A program made the position numbers and the translations under genes. The notes below the pieces were generated by a model that saw only the letters and a program-made list of their open reading frames with translations, had not been told where the DNA came from and ran no database searches. From an archaeon (lineage in GTDB: Archaea > Iainarchaeota > Iainarchaeia > Iainarchaeales > GCA-2688035): a stretch of DNA of 10,864 bases. The DNA lies in NCBI GenBank assembly GCA_030745815.1, contig JASLNX010000055.1, positions 1 through 10,864 on the forward strand. Reading direction: 5' to 3'. The stretch's first letter is position 1. Each line of letters opens with the position of its first letter. This document shows, one piece after another, positions 1 to 7,052 of this stretch.

Positions 1-356
1 TAGACTCGTCTGTAATACTCGCCGATATTAAAAAAGCATTGAAGGAAGGCAAATCCCTTTCGGAGTTTGCAGAAAAATATGGCTCGGCTAAAACTGTTAA
101 AAAACCTGCTCCAAAATCACATAAACCAACTGCAAACATAAGGCTTGCTGGCCTGCTTGAAAGAATTAAGACACCTGAAGCACAAATACTTGCTCTTCTC
201 AGGGATCCAAATAGGCGAGCGGAAGTCACAAAAATTTTTGACGAGGTCAAACTTACAAATACTGACAAAGTAGTTGCCAAGATTGAAAATGAGCTTGCTG
301 CCGGAAAGACCTTTAAACAGATGGCTAATAAGCTTAGAGCTGGAAAATCTAAATAA
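1..356 (+). CDS. Unrecognised basic helical protein, 3' part only
   Basis: The frame is open to the left edge, so the gene is truncated by the window; about 118 residues are visible. A TTG at 39 could be read as a start, but the coding pattern continues smoothly upstream (residues DSSVILADIKKALKEGK), so I treat it as internal. The protein is lysine-rich and predicted mostly helical, with a Pro/Lys-rich linker (KKPAPKSHKP) near 99-128. Two similar short segments bracket it: IKKALKEGKSLSEFAEKYG (about 27-83) and IENELAAGKTFKQMANKLR (about 282-338), sharing I...L..GK(S/T)...A.K. These could be a repeated helical module, possibly HTH-like. No family is recognised. The stop (TAA 354-356) overlaps the end of the convergent endonuclease IV-like gene by 8 bp. 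Confidence 0.7.
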   Translation, partial: DSSVILADIKKALKEGKSLSEFAEKYGSAKTVKKPAPKSHKPTANIRLAGLLERIKTPEAQILALLRDPNRRAEVTKIFDEVKLTNTDKVVAKIENELAAGKTFKQMANKLRAGKSK

Positions 357-1170
357 TAGCCCAATACTTCTTCATTCGCAGTGCGTCTTCTTCAATGTTT
401 GGGCTTTCGTTTATTATCACGCCTGAAACATTTTTTTCTTTGAGTGCTTCAAGCATTGCTTTGTACTTAAAATCGCTTTCTTCCATTTCCAAATGGTTTC
501 TTTCACCCTTCTCAGAGTAGTTGATCCCGCTTGTGTGCATGTGCAGTCTCTTAAGGTACTTTGACGGAATCTTTTCAATTAGCTTTACAAAATCCTTTTT
601 TTCCTTTAAGCAGCCGTTGCAGCGCGCGTGCAAGTGCGCAAAGTCCGGCATTGGCAGCACTCCCTTTAATCGCTTGCAAAGTTCAAGCGTTTCCTCAAGG
701 CTTCCAAAAACACTGTTTTTTCCAGTTGTTTCAGGCGCAAGTTGTATTTTCATATCTTCTTTTTCCAGCCTGTCAAGAAGTTCTCCAAGAGCTTCTTCAA
801 CTGATTGCATGCACTGCTCCCTTGAACTCTTTCCAAGAAATGCAGGGTGAAATGTAACAGTTTCCGCGCCACAAATTTCTCCAATCCTAAGCGAGTTCCA
901 GATTCTTCTCTTGCTTGCCTCGACTTTTTCCTTTTCCTCGCTGTTTAAATTAATAAAATAGGGTGCGTGAACACTCAAAGCAATTCCATTCTCTGCGGCT
1001 GTCTTTCCGACCTGCCTAGCAGTTTCTTCTCCCATTCTAACTCCTCTAACAAATTCTATTTCCATTGCATCGAGGCCAAGCTCTTTAACCCGTTCAATTC
1101 CTGCAACCGAGTTCCGTTCCTTTGAGGAAATCGGTATGCCTGCTGTTCCAAATTCAATTTTTGAAGTCAT
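349..1170 (-). CDS. nfo: Endonuclease IV-like (Nfo-type) TIM-barrel metalloenzyme
   Basis: Probable apurinic/apyrimidinic endonuclease-family protein (xylose isomerase-like TIM barrel) acting in base-excision repair. Nfo ligands are recognisable in order and almost at E. coli spacing. Numbering from the alternative TTG start at 1179: H71 (SVHAPY), H111 (TFHPAF), E150 (APETTGK), D179 and H182 (PDFAHLH), H213 (LHMH), E226/H229 (GERNHL) and E258 (INESP). E. coli Asp229-x-His231 of the third zinc site is replaced by E226-x-N228, with H229 adjacent. The length of 273-276 aa is normal for the family. I prefer ATG at 1170 (MTSKIEFG...), which lies about 30 nt from a TATA-like element; TTG at 1179 would add three residues. 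No SD is visible at either. The gene is divergent from orc1/cdc6. Family assignment is firm; AP-endonuclease activity versus another TIM-barrel role is inferred. Confidence 0.85.
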   Translation of the reverse strand: MTSKIEFGTAGIPISSKERNSVAGIERVKELGLDAMEIEFVRGVRMGEETARQVGKTAAENGIALSVHAPYFINLNSEEKEKVEASKRRIWNSLRIGEICGAETVTFHPAFLGKSSREQCMQSVEEALGELLDRLEKEDMKIQLAPETTGKNSVFGSLEETLELCKRLKGVLPMPDFAHLHARCNGCLKEKKDFVKLIEKIPSKYLKRLHMHTSGINYSEKGERNHLEMEESDFKYKAMLEALKEKNVSGVIINESPNIEEDALRMKKYWAII

Positions 1171-1195
1171 TTCTACCAACTACTGGTTGCGGCAA

Positions 1196-1208
1196 AACAT
1201 TTTAACCC
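1196..1208. promoter_or_regulatory. Shared TATA-like element between nfo-like gene and orc1/cdc6
   Basis: Only 59 nt separate the two ATG codons. The single AT-rich element, CATTTTAAC (1198-1206), is centred near 1202, about 28 nt from the cdc6 ATG and about 32 nt from the nfo-like ATG. The core ATTTTAA reads TTAAAAT on the other strand, so it could serve both directions. Neither start has a good SD, which fits leaderless or near-leaderless transcripts. The promoter role is inferred from spacing. Confidence 0.5.
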
Positions 1209-1229
1209 CTTTTGCACAAACCTTGTATT

Positions 1230-2378
1230 ATGGCTAAAAATATTTTTGCAGGGCCAAAGGGCGACAACGCAGTCTTTAAGGATGAGCGTTTTTTGTACCC
1301 GGAATTTGTGCCAGAAAAGCTTCCTCATAGGGACGCTGAAATTGATTCGCTTGTTTTTGCAACAAAGCCTGTTACTGAAGGAAAAAAGCCGCAGAATTCT
1401 CTTGTGCTTGGAAAAAGTGGAACAGGAAAAACAGCAGCTGTTAAATATGTTCTAAAAGAACTTGAAGAGTTTTCAGACCGCGCTAAATCGCTTTACTTAA
1501 ACTGCTTTGAGTTTAACACAAGGCACGGCATTCTAACTGAAATAAGTAATTTCTTGGGGGAGGCCACACCAAGGCGTGGAATTGCAACAGACGAGGCTTA
1601 CACTCGCCTTGTTATTGCCTTAAAGCGCGCATCTTTTACTCCAATAATTATTCTTGACGAGGTTGACCAGCTTACGCATGCAAATGAGGCAAGCAAGCTT
1701 TTCTACGACTTGCTTAGGGTAGTAGAGCACGAAAAGCAAAGGCTTGGATTGGTCTTCATAAGTAACGACTTTTCATTTTCTTCAAAACTTGATTCTCGCG
1801 TTAAAAGTAGTTTGGCTCATCAAACAATTCTCTTTGAGCCTTATGGTCCGCAGCAGTTAAAGGACATCTTAAAAGAGCGTGCGCAGTATGCGTTTCACAA
1901 AAATGCTCTTGGAAAGGAGTCGGTTAATATTGCGGCTGCCCACGCTGCAAAGCTTGGAGGGGACGCAAGAATTGCAATTGATTGTCTTCTTCGCGCAGGC
2001 AGGTTGGCTGAAAGGGAGAATGCAAAACAGCTTTCTCCAGAGCACTTGAAAAGAGTTTTTGTAGAGGTTGATTCAAGCGGCCTGAAGAAATACTTTTCAG
2101 GCCTAAGCGATCATGAGAAAACTGTTCTTTCACTTATTCCAAGCAATTCAGATACAAGTACTGGTGAGCTTTTCAAACAGTACAGCAAGGCCGTTGAAAA
2201 GCCGTTAACTGAAAGAAGCTTTCGTTCAATGCTTTCAAAGCTTGAGTCATTTAATCTAATTAGTGCTCCTTTTACTGAAGGTGGTGAGCGGGGCAGAACC
2301 AGGAAAATTTCACTTCTTGTTCCAAAGGAAGCTGTTTTGAAGGAATTGGCCCTTGACGAAACGAATTTAAAGCCTTAA
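1230..2378 (+). CDS. cdc6: Orc1/Cdc6 replication initiator (AAA+ with winged helix)
   Basis: Archaeal origin-recognition and helicase-loading protein, 382 aa. AAA+ motifs are complete: Walker A GKSGTGKT (61-68), Walker B IILDEVD (D143, E144), sensor 1 near SND (N179), a candidate arginine finger R190 in the DSRVKSS segment, and sensor 2 GGDARIAID (R247). A C-terminal winged-helix domain spans about residues 290-375; its basic wing GGERGRTRK (351-359) matches the DNA-contacting wing of archaeal Orc proteins. The ATG at 1230 gives the expected short basic N-terminus MAKNIF; a TTG at 1212 is possible but lacks support. There is no SD, but a TATA-like box sits about 28 nt upstream, suggesting a leaderless mRNA. 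No recognisable array of origin boxes flanks the gene, although archaeal origins often lie beside cdc6. Confidence 0.95.
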   Translation: MAKNIFAGPKGDNAVFKDERFLYPEFVPEKLPHRDAEIDSLVFATKPVTEGKKPQNSLVLGKSGTGKTAAVKYVLKELEEFSDRAKSLYLNCFEFNTRHGILTEISNFLGEATPRRGIATDEAYTRLVIALKRASFTPIIILDEVDQLTHANEASKLFYDLLRVVEHEKQRLGLVFISNDFSFSSKLDSRVKSSLAHQTILFEPYGPQQLKDILKERAQYAFHKNALGKESVNIAAAHAAKLGGDARIAIDCLLRAGRLAERENAKQLSPEHLKRVFVEVDSSGLKKYFSGLSDHEKTVLSLIPSNSDTSTGELFKQYSKAVEKPLTERSFRSMLSKLESFNLISAPFTEGGERGRTRKISLLVPKEAVLKELALDETNLKP

Positions 2379-2384
2379 ACAGGG

Positions 2385-2397
2385 AATTAATATAACC
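2385..2397 (+). promoter_or_regulatory. TATA-like box for the 99-aa gene
   Basis: AATTAATATAACC lies just after the cdc6 stop. It is centred near 2392, about 43 nt before the ATG at 2435. A start point about 26 nt downstream would leave a leader of roughly 17 nt containing the SD. This suggests the small gene has its own promoter rather than relying only on read-through from cdc6. Confidence 0.45.
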
Positions 2398-2423
2398 AAT
2401 TAATTTGATTAAGTTAAATCAAA

Positions 2424-2430
2424 GGGGTGG
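2424..2430 (+). promoter_or_regulatory. Shine-Dalgarno fixing the start at 2435
   Basis: GGGGTGG ends about 5 nt before ATG 2435 and pairs with the archaeal 16S 3' end (one G-U wobble in GGGGTG). This supports 2435 over the upstream TTG at 2405, which would translate through the SD itself. Confidence 0.6.
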
Positions 2431-2434
2431 GAGA

Positions 2435-2734
2435 ATGGCAAAAAAGAAAGTTACGAAAACTGTTTACAAGAGAACACCGGGTTTGCCGGACGAAGAGGTT
2501 GCTTACCGTTTGGTAAAGCTGTACTTTGAGGACGTCGCAAGGCCAAGTGTAAAGAGAAGTATTGACTTGGATTCAACTGTTAACGCTTACTTTTACACGC
2601 TGAAGAGAATTGAGAACAAGGAAAAGGAACTCAAGGCAGTTCAGCGAATAGTAGAAGAGGAAGAAGAGCAGATGAAGAACGAATCAAAGTCTGAACTTAT
2701 TCCAGAGCCAAAGGCTGAATCAAAAAGCAATTAG
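2435..2734 (+). CDS. Unrecognised 99-aa basic/coiled-coil protein
   Basis: Small soluble protein with a very basic N-terminus (MAKKKVTKTVYKRTPG), a folded-looking middle (about 18-55, DEEVAYRLVKLYFEDVAR...), a charged helix likely to form a coiled coil (about 57-85, ENKEKELKAVQRIVEEEEE) and a polar, probably disordered tail ending ESKSN. No family is recognised. No membrane helix, cysteine cluster or enzyme motif is visible. The clear SD, own TATA-like box and codon use resembling the neighbours indicate a real gene. It follows orc1/cdc6 on the same strand after 56 nt, so a link to replication or chromatin is possible but only guilt by association. Its stop overlaps the stop of the convergent GTPase gene by 4 bp (TTAG). 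Confidence 0.75.
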   Translation: MAKKKVTKTVYKRTPGLPDEEVAYRLVKLYFEDVARPSVKRSIDLDSTVNAYFYTLKRIENKEKELKAVQRIVEEEEEQMKNESKSELIPEPKAESKSN

Positions 2735-3927
2735 GGTTTTTTGAACACAATCTCTATTGCGTCTCTATTTTGTAGAGGGTGGTCTTTTCCGACCATCATT
2801 TTCTTTTTTACATCAATTGCTCGAATAAACCCATTGCCCATATCTGTGTGGAGCTTGAAGGCAAAATCAAGTGCCGTACTTTCTTTGGGCATTAAAATGC
2901 AGTCTGGTAGAACATTCCCTTCTGAGTCCGCTAATTTTTTTGAGCCTGCTGGAAAAACAGCAATATATCCCAGTGCGTCAAAAACTGTTTTGTCAAGAAC
3001 GTCTTGAACCCCTGTACTTTCAAACTCTGTCAAAACTTTTTCATTAATCATTCCAAGAAGTTTTTCCTGCTTTTCGTTTAGTTCCTTTAATTTTTTGAAT
3101 TCCTTTGCGCCTGCCTCATATTCGACAAACCCTTCTTTAGCAGCTTTTTTAAGAGCAAGTTCTGCAAAGCCAGAGCACGCAATTATTGCCTTGTCTGGAA
3201 ACTTTTCCTGCATTTTTTTAAGATTTTCTTTTGCAGTAGAAATGTCTATTTTGTTTGCGGCAATTACAATTGGTTTTGAAATTTCTCTTAGAGACGTTGC
3301 AAAGGACATCTTCTCATCCTCTGTCCAGTCAACCAGCTTTTTTTCAATAAGGCCGGTTTTTTGAAGAGCCAGTTCAACATTTTTTTCACTGCCAACTATT
3401 CCACTAAGGGTTTGCGCAAGCAGTGAAACTAAAGCGTTCTTTCCAGCAACCGGGGTTCTTGAAATCTTTGCCCAGTTTTTTTCAATTATTCCAAAAAACC
3501 ATAAATCTATTTCTCGTTCAAGAAACTCAACATCTTTTATTGGATCGTGGCTTCCAGCTGCAACCGGTTCGCCTTTTTCATTAGTTGAACCGCTTGCATC
3601 AACTACGTGAATCAGTACGTCAGCTTGTCTTAAATCGTCTAAGAATGCGTTTCCTTTTCCTTTTCCAAGGTGTGCGCCTGGCACAAGCCCTGCAACGTCA
3701 ACTAGTTCAACTGGAACAAATCTTGTGCCGTTTTTACAGTATCCATGCCTTGGGTTGCATTGAACATCAAATTCTTTGTCAATGCAGTCAACTCGTACAA
3801 AGCCTGTTCCCTTGTTTGGTTCAATTGTTGTAAATGGGTAGTTTGCTATTGTAACATTTACCATTGTGGCTGCTCCAAAAAAGGTACTTTTGCCACTGCT
3901 TGGCTTTCCAACAACTCCTATCTGCAT
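2731..3927 (-). CDS. Archaeal YchF/Obg-type GTPase with TGS domain
   Basis: P-loop NTPase of the Obg/YchF branch, 398 aa, expected to be cytosolic and ribosome-associated. G1 is GKPSSGKST (7-15), G3 DVAGL (77-81) in the longer signature DVAGLVPGAHLGKGKGN, G4 NKID (225-228) and a G5-like CSG (251-253). NKID predicts guanine specificity, unlike the NxxE of bacterial ATP-using YchF. A helical insert follows G3 (about 130-215), and a C-terminal TGS domain covers about 343-395 (CILMPKESTALDFAFKLHTD...). It also has C48, C57, H61 and C64, a possible metal or redox site. The start at ATG 3927 (MQIGVVGKP) places the P-loop at the N-terminus as usual; an upstream extension is unlikely. A TATA-like box is centred about 27 nt before the ATG, suggesting a leaderless transcript. 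Confidence 0.92.
   Translation of the reverse strand: MQIGVVGKPSSGKSTFFGAATMVNVTIANYPFTTIEPNKGTGFVRVDCIDKEFDVQCNPRHGYCKNGTRFVPVELVDVAGLVPGAHLGKGKGNAFLDDLRQADVLIHVVDASGSTNEKGEPVAAGSHDPIKDVEFLEREIDLWFFGIIEKNWAKISRTPVAGKNALVSLLAQTLSGIVGSEKNVELALQKTGLIEKKLVDWTEDEKMSFATSLREISKPIVIAANKIDISTAKENLKKMQEKFPDKAIIACSGFAELALKKAAKEGFVEYEAGAKEFKKLKELNEKQEKLLGMINEKVLTEFESTGVQDVLDKTVFDALGYIAVFPAGSKKLADSEGNVLPDCILMPKESTALDFAFKLHTDMGNGFIRAIDVKKKMMVGKDHPLQNRDAIEIVFKKP
2737..2742 (+). terminator. T-tract after the 99-aa gene
   Basis: Six T residues begin 3 nt after the TAG stop, inside the 3' end of the convergent GTPase gene. On the opposite strand an A5 run (2722-2726) gives a T5 tract 4 nt after the GTPase stop. 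T-tracts without hairpins are typical archaeal termination signals. Assigned from position only. Confidence 0.35.
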
Positions 3928-3949
3928 ATTAGAACTCAACCTGGGATTG

Positions 3950-3959
3950 TAATATAAAG
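3950..3959. promoter_or_regulatory. Shared TATA-like element between GTPase and RFC-L genes
   Basis: TAATATAAAG sits near the middle of the 62-nt gap between divergent starts. Read leftwards (CTTTATATTA) it is about 27 nt from the GTPase ATG. Read rightwards it is about 36 nt from the RFC-L ATG at 3990, leaving room for a short leader with GGGGGAT. It is the only good AT-rich box in the gap. Confidence 0.55.
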
Positions 3960-3989
3960 ATAATTGGGCAGGTAATATTGGGGGATAAA

Positions 3990-5387
3990 ATGGAAGGGCC
4001 GTGGACTGAAAAGTTTTTTCCAAACGATTTTGAGCAGTTTGTTGGAAACGTTGAGATAGTTGATTTTGCCAGACAGTGGGCGAAAGGCTGGAGTGCTGGA
4101 AAAAAGCAGCAGCCCCTGCTTTTGTTTGGTCCGCCTGGAACTGGAAAAACCTGCATTGCTATTTTAATTGCAAAGGCCTTTGATTGGCAGCTTTTTGAAC
4201 TCAATGCATCGGATTTTAGAACAAAGGATGTAATTGACCGGGTTGCAGGAGCTGCTTCTCAGGCTGCGTCTTTTTCAGGAAAGCCAAGACTAGTACTTCT
4301 TGACGAGGTTGATGGATTGCATGGCAACGCTGACAGGGGCGGTTCAGCGGCCATTTCAAAAATTCTGCGAGAAGCTCGGAATCCAGTAATTTTAACGGCA
4401 AATGAGATTTATGGAAATCAGCGAATGCTTCCGCTTAGAACCGGATGCAAACTTCTTCAGTTCAAAAAAATCAACTACCTTAGCATTGCAAAAAGGCTTC
4501 GTGAACTTCTTACAAGTGAAGGCATTGAGTTTGACCCAGAGGCAGTAAAGCTCCTTGCAAGAAATTGCGCTGGAGATTTTAGAAGTACATTAATTGATCT
4601 TCAAGCGCTTTCTCCCTCTGGAAAGATTGACCTTGAAGGGGTGAATTCTCTTGGGTACAGGGAGAGGCAAAAGGATGTTTTCAAAACAGTTGAAGCGATT
4701 TTTAAGGGAGAGTCGGTTGCAGATATAAGAAAGGCAAGGTGGCAAAGCGAAGTAAGCAATGAAATGCTTCTTCGTTGGGTTGAGGAAAACATCCCAAGAC
4801 ATTTTACTAAAGGAGATGACCTTGCATCAGCTTTTAGTAATCTTAGCAGGGCTGATGTTTTCAACGGCAGGATTAGGAACAGGCAGCACTATGGTTTTTT
4901 GCGTTATAGTTCGGAACTTATGACTTCAGGAGTTGCTTTAAGTAGAGAAAACGATTATCATGGCTGGATGCATTACCAATTCCCTAGCCTTCTTCGTTTG
5001 CTTTCTTCAAATAAGGCTGAGCGAAATTTAAAAAAGCAGATTTCCAAAAAGATGTCTCCAAAGCTTCACTCTAGCTTAAGACAAGTTATGTCTTCGCACC
5101 TTCCTTTTCTAAAAATGGTTTTTAAGGACAAAGAAAAGGCCGCAATGCTTTCCGCCTGGTTTGACTTGGATGAAAAGGAAATTGCATTTATGATGGGTTC
5201 AAAGCCAACAACCAAAAAGGTTCAAAAGATTTTTGAAGAAGCTCAAGCTCTTAAGCAAGAGGAAATGCTTTCCAAAAGAAAATCTTTTATTGGAATTGAA
5301 GACAATTCACTTAACTCTTTTAGTGAAGAGCCAAAAGAGGAACCAGCTGAGGAAGAAAGCGCGCACAAGCAGACAAAGCTTTTCTGA
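3990..5387 (+). CDS. rfcL: Replication factor C large subunit (clamp loader)
   Basis: AAA+ subunit of the archaeal clamp loader that, with RFC small subunits, places PCNA on DNA; 465 aa. It opens with the RFC-L signature PWTEKFFPNDFEQFVGN (4-20). Walker A is GPPGTGKT (47-54), Walker B LLDEVD (D105, E106), sensor 1 TAN (136-138) and sensor 2 GDFRSTLIDLQ (195-205). The small-subunit SRC motif is absent and replaced by LRTGC (149-153), as expected for the large subunit. The helical collar domain covers about 225-410. The tail is acidic (SEEPKEEPAEEE) and ends in QTKLF, a shortened PCNA-interacting (PIP) motif. I chose ATG 3990, preceded by GGGGGAT; TTG 3978 is the alternative. The RFC small subunit is not in the window. 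The TGA stop directly abuts the pheT stop. Confidence 0.93.
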   Translation: MEGPWTEKFFPNDFEQFVGNVEIVDFARQWAKGWSAGKKQQPLLLFGPPGTGKTCIAILIAKAFDWQLFELNASDFRTKDVIDRVAGAASQAASFSGKPRLVLLDEVDGLHGNADRGGSAAISKILREARNPVILTANEIYGNQRMLPLRTGCKLLQFKKINYLSIAKRLRELLTSEGIEFDPEAVKLLARNCAGDFRSTLIDLQALSPSGKIDLEGVNSLGYRERQKDVFKTVEAIFKGESVADIRKARWQSEVSNEMLLRWVEENIPRHFTKGDDLASAFSNLSRADVFNGRIRNRQHYGFLRYSSELMTSGVALSRENDYHGWMHYQFPSLLRLLSSNKAERNLKKQISKKMSPKLHSSLRQVMSSHLPFLKMVFKDKEKAAMLSAWFDLDEKEIAFMMGSKPTTKKVQKIFEEAQALKQEEMLSKRKSFIGIEDNSLNSFSEEPKEEPAEEESAHKQTKLF

Positions 5388-7052
5388 TTAAATTTCTAAT
5401 TCAAGTATTACAGTACTCTGTTCTAATCCAAAGTTTTGTTTTGTCTTAGTTGAAACCTCACCCAAAAGTCCTTTCTTGCCTGCAAATAATATTTCCCCTT
5501 GCCTTCCCTTTTCAAGGAATGCAAAATTTGATTCTTTTAGTGAGTATTTAATTCCCAAATTGTCTGTAACTGCGTCAAGAACTCCCTTTATTGTATTGAA
5601 CTCTGCGCCTTTTCCTGAGAGTGCAATGCACAAAATATTTTTTTCTTCAACGCCTGTTTCACTTTTTGAATCAAGCGCTACAACTTTCCCAACTTCGAAA
5701 ATCTTTTGTGGGAATGAAAAATGCTTGTTTTGGCTTAGGAATTCAAGAAGTTCTGGAAAAAGCCTTTTTCTAAAGATTGTGTAATTTTCACTTATTGGGT
5801 TTGCAAGTTCAACAAACTTTTCTTTTTCTTCGTCTAGTCCAACCATTGTGGTTTGCTTTTGTTTTGAGGTCATTGTGTATGAAAGAATTTCTTGCAGTCC
5901 AATTCCAATGCATACTTCTCTTGCTAAATCCACTTCCAGGGATTCTGGTCTTTCAGCTCCTGTTGTAACAAGTTCTATTGGGGCTGCTTTGACTTTGCCG
6001 TAATCATAAGAAATAAGAACATCTTCAATAACGTCTACTTGGTGCAAAATGTCTTGCCTGTAGCTTGGGTACTCTGCAATTACCTTTTTCCCTTTTATTT
6101 TTGCAGTGTATCTTGATTTTGCAAGTAGTCTAAGTATTTCTTTGTTACTTAATTCCAGCCCGCTTGTTTTTCGGATGTTTTCAAGTTCCACTTCAATTGA
6201 CCATGTATCAAAAACAGGGGTGTGAACTGATTTTTTTGGATAGGTTTTTGTTTTTGGGAATTTTATTTCCACGCTTTCAATTTTTCCACCTCTATCGGCT
6301 AAGGCCATTACAATAACATTAAGTGCGGTGTTAACAGTTTCCCAGTTAAATCCTGTGGACTCAATGAATATTTGCTTGGTTTTATCTGTTATTTTGCCGG
6401 TTGTTTGTGAATTAATTATTGGCGGCATTGAAGCAACAACTCCCTTTGAATCAATTACAATAGGGTATCTATCGGAGCCTTCTAACAGGTGCTTAAACTC
6501 TTTTCCTTTAGGGTGCTCTTCTAGTATTTCACTTGGCCTCATTTTTACTTTGTATTCAAGTGGAACAAATTCTATTTCTTTGTCTTTGCATCCGCGATAA
6601 AATACCGGTGCAGTCATTTTTTCAAAATCGTACAATCCAATTCCTGCTTCTTTTCTTTTCCTGCCAAAGGTTGTGCCAACCTTTTCTTGCAGTTGAATCA
6701 TTTGAATCAAAAAATCTTCATCAACTTTTACTCCTTTAACCACGGCGCAGGCAATAAATGGCCTTGTTTTCTCAACACTTTTTTCAATGGTACAAGAAAT
6801 CCCGCTTTTCTTTACAGTGTATTTGGGCAGTCCTTTTTCTATTCCAAGCCTTGCTTTTAGTTCACGGGCAAGTCCTTCCGCAGACCATAGGTCGGGCCTG
6901 TTGCTATCCTTCACATCAACAGTTATTTCTTTTCCGTCAATTCCATCAACTTCGCCTTTTGCAAAGAGTATAGCTTCCTTAAATTCGGCCAGAGAAATCT
7001 TTTTGCCAATAAGCTTTTGCATATCTTTCAAATTAACTTTTACAGAGGGCAT
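5388..7052 (-). CDS. pheT: Phenylalanyl-tRNA synthetase beta subunit (archaeal type)
   Basis: Beta chain of the cytosolic PheRS heterotetramer that charges tRNA-Phe; 554 aa, the shorter archaeal/eukaryotic form without an N-terminal tRNA-binding (EMAP-like) domain or C-terminal anticodon-binding domain. Visible parts are a B1-like domain with DSNRPDLWSAEGLARELK (49-66), a B3/B4 editing region (about 95-240; GRKRKEAGIGLYDF at 130-143, MPPIINSQTTGKIT at 209-222), a B5 domain with YPSYRQDILHQVDVIEDV (328-345), whose acidic residues typically bind Mg2+, and the synthetase-like core from about 350. The ATG at 7052 overlaps the pheS stop as TAATG, with SD GGTGA at 7060-7064 (7-nt spacing). The earlier ATG at 7085 would add 11 atypical residues and lacks this SD, so I reject it. 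Likely translationally coupled to pheS. Confidence 0.94.
   Translation of the reverse strand: MPSVKVNLKDMQKLIGKKISLAEFKEAILFAKGEVDGIDGKEITVDVKDSNRPDLWSAEGLARELKARLGIEKGLPKYTVKKSGISCTIEKSVEKTRPFIACAVVKGVKVDEDFLIQMIQLQEKVGTTFGRKRKEAGIGLYDFEKMTAPVFYRGCKDKEIEFVPLEYKVKMRPSEILEEHPKGKEFKHLLEGSDRYPIVIDSKGVVASMPPIINSQTTGKITDKTKQIFIESTGFNWETVNTALNVIVMALADRGGKIESVEIKFPKTKTYPKKSVHTPVFDTWSIEVELENIRKTSGLELSNKEILRLLAKSRYTAKIKGKKVIAEYPSYRQDILHQVDVIEDVLISYDYGKVKAAPIELVTTGAERPESLEVDLAREVCIGIGLQEILSYTMTSKQKQTTMVGLDEEKEKFVELANPISENYTIFRKRLFPELLEFLSQNKHFSFPQKIFEVGKVVALDSKSETGVEEKNILCIALSGKGAEFNTIKGVLDAVTDNLGIKYSLKESNFAFLEKGRQGEILFAGKKGLLGEVSTKTKQNFGLEQSTVILELEI

Noticed and set aside
1171..1189. Short dyad ACCA-ACTAC-TGGT upstream of the nfo-like gene
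   Set aside because: Only four base pairs of symmetry, well within chance.
1203..2431. CAAAAGGGGT (minus, about 1207-1216) and CAAAGGGGT (plus, about 2420-2428) flanking cdc6, resembling the G-run of archaeal origin recognition boxes
   Set aside because: The matches are under 11 nt, one overlaps the SD of the 99-aa gene and the other the promoter, and there is no AT-rich unwinding element or box array, so an origin cannot be supported.
3928..4023. 32-residue N-terminal extension of the GTPase
   Set aside because: It would run through the shared TATA box and into RFC-L coding sequence; the P-loop is at the N-terminus in this family when started at 3927.
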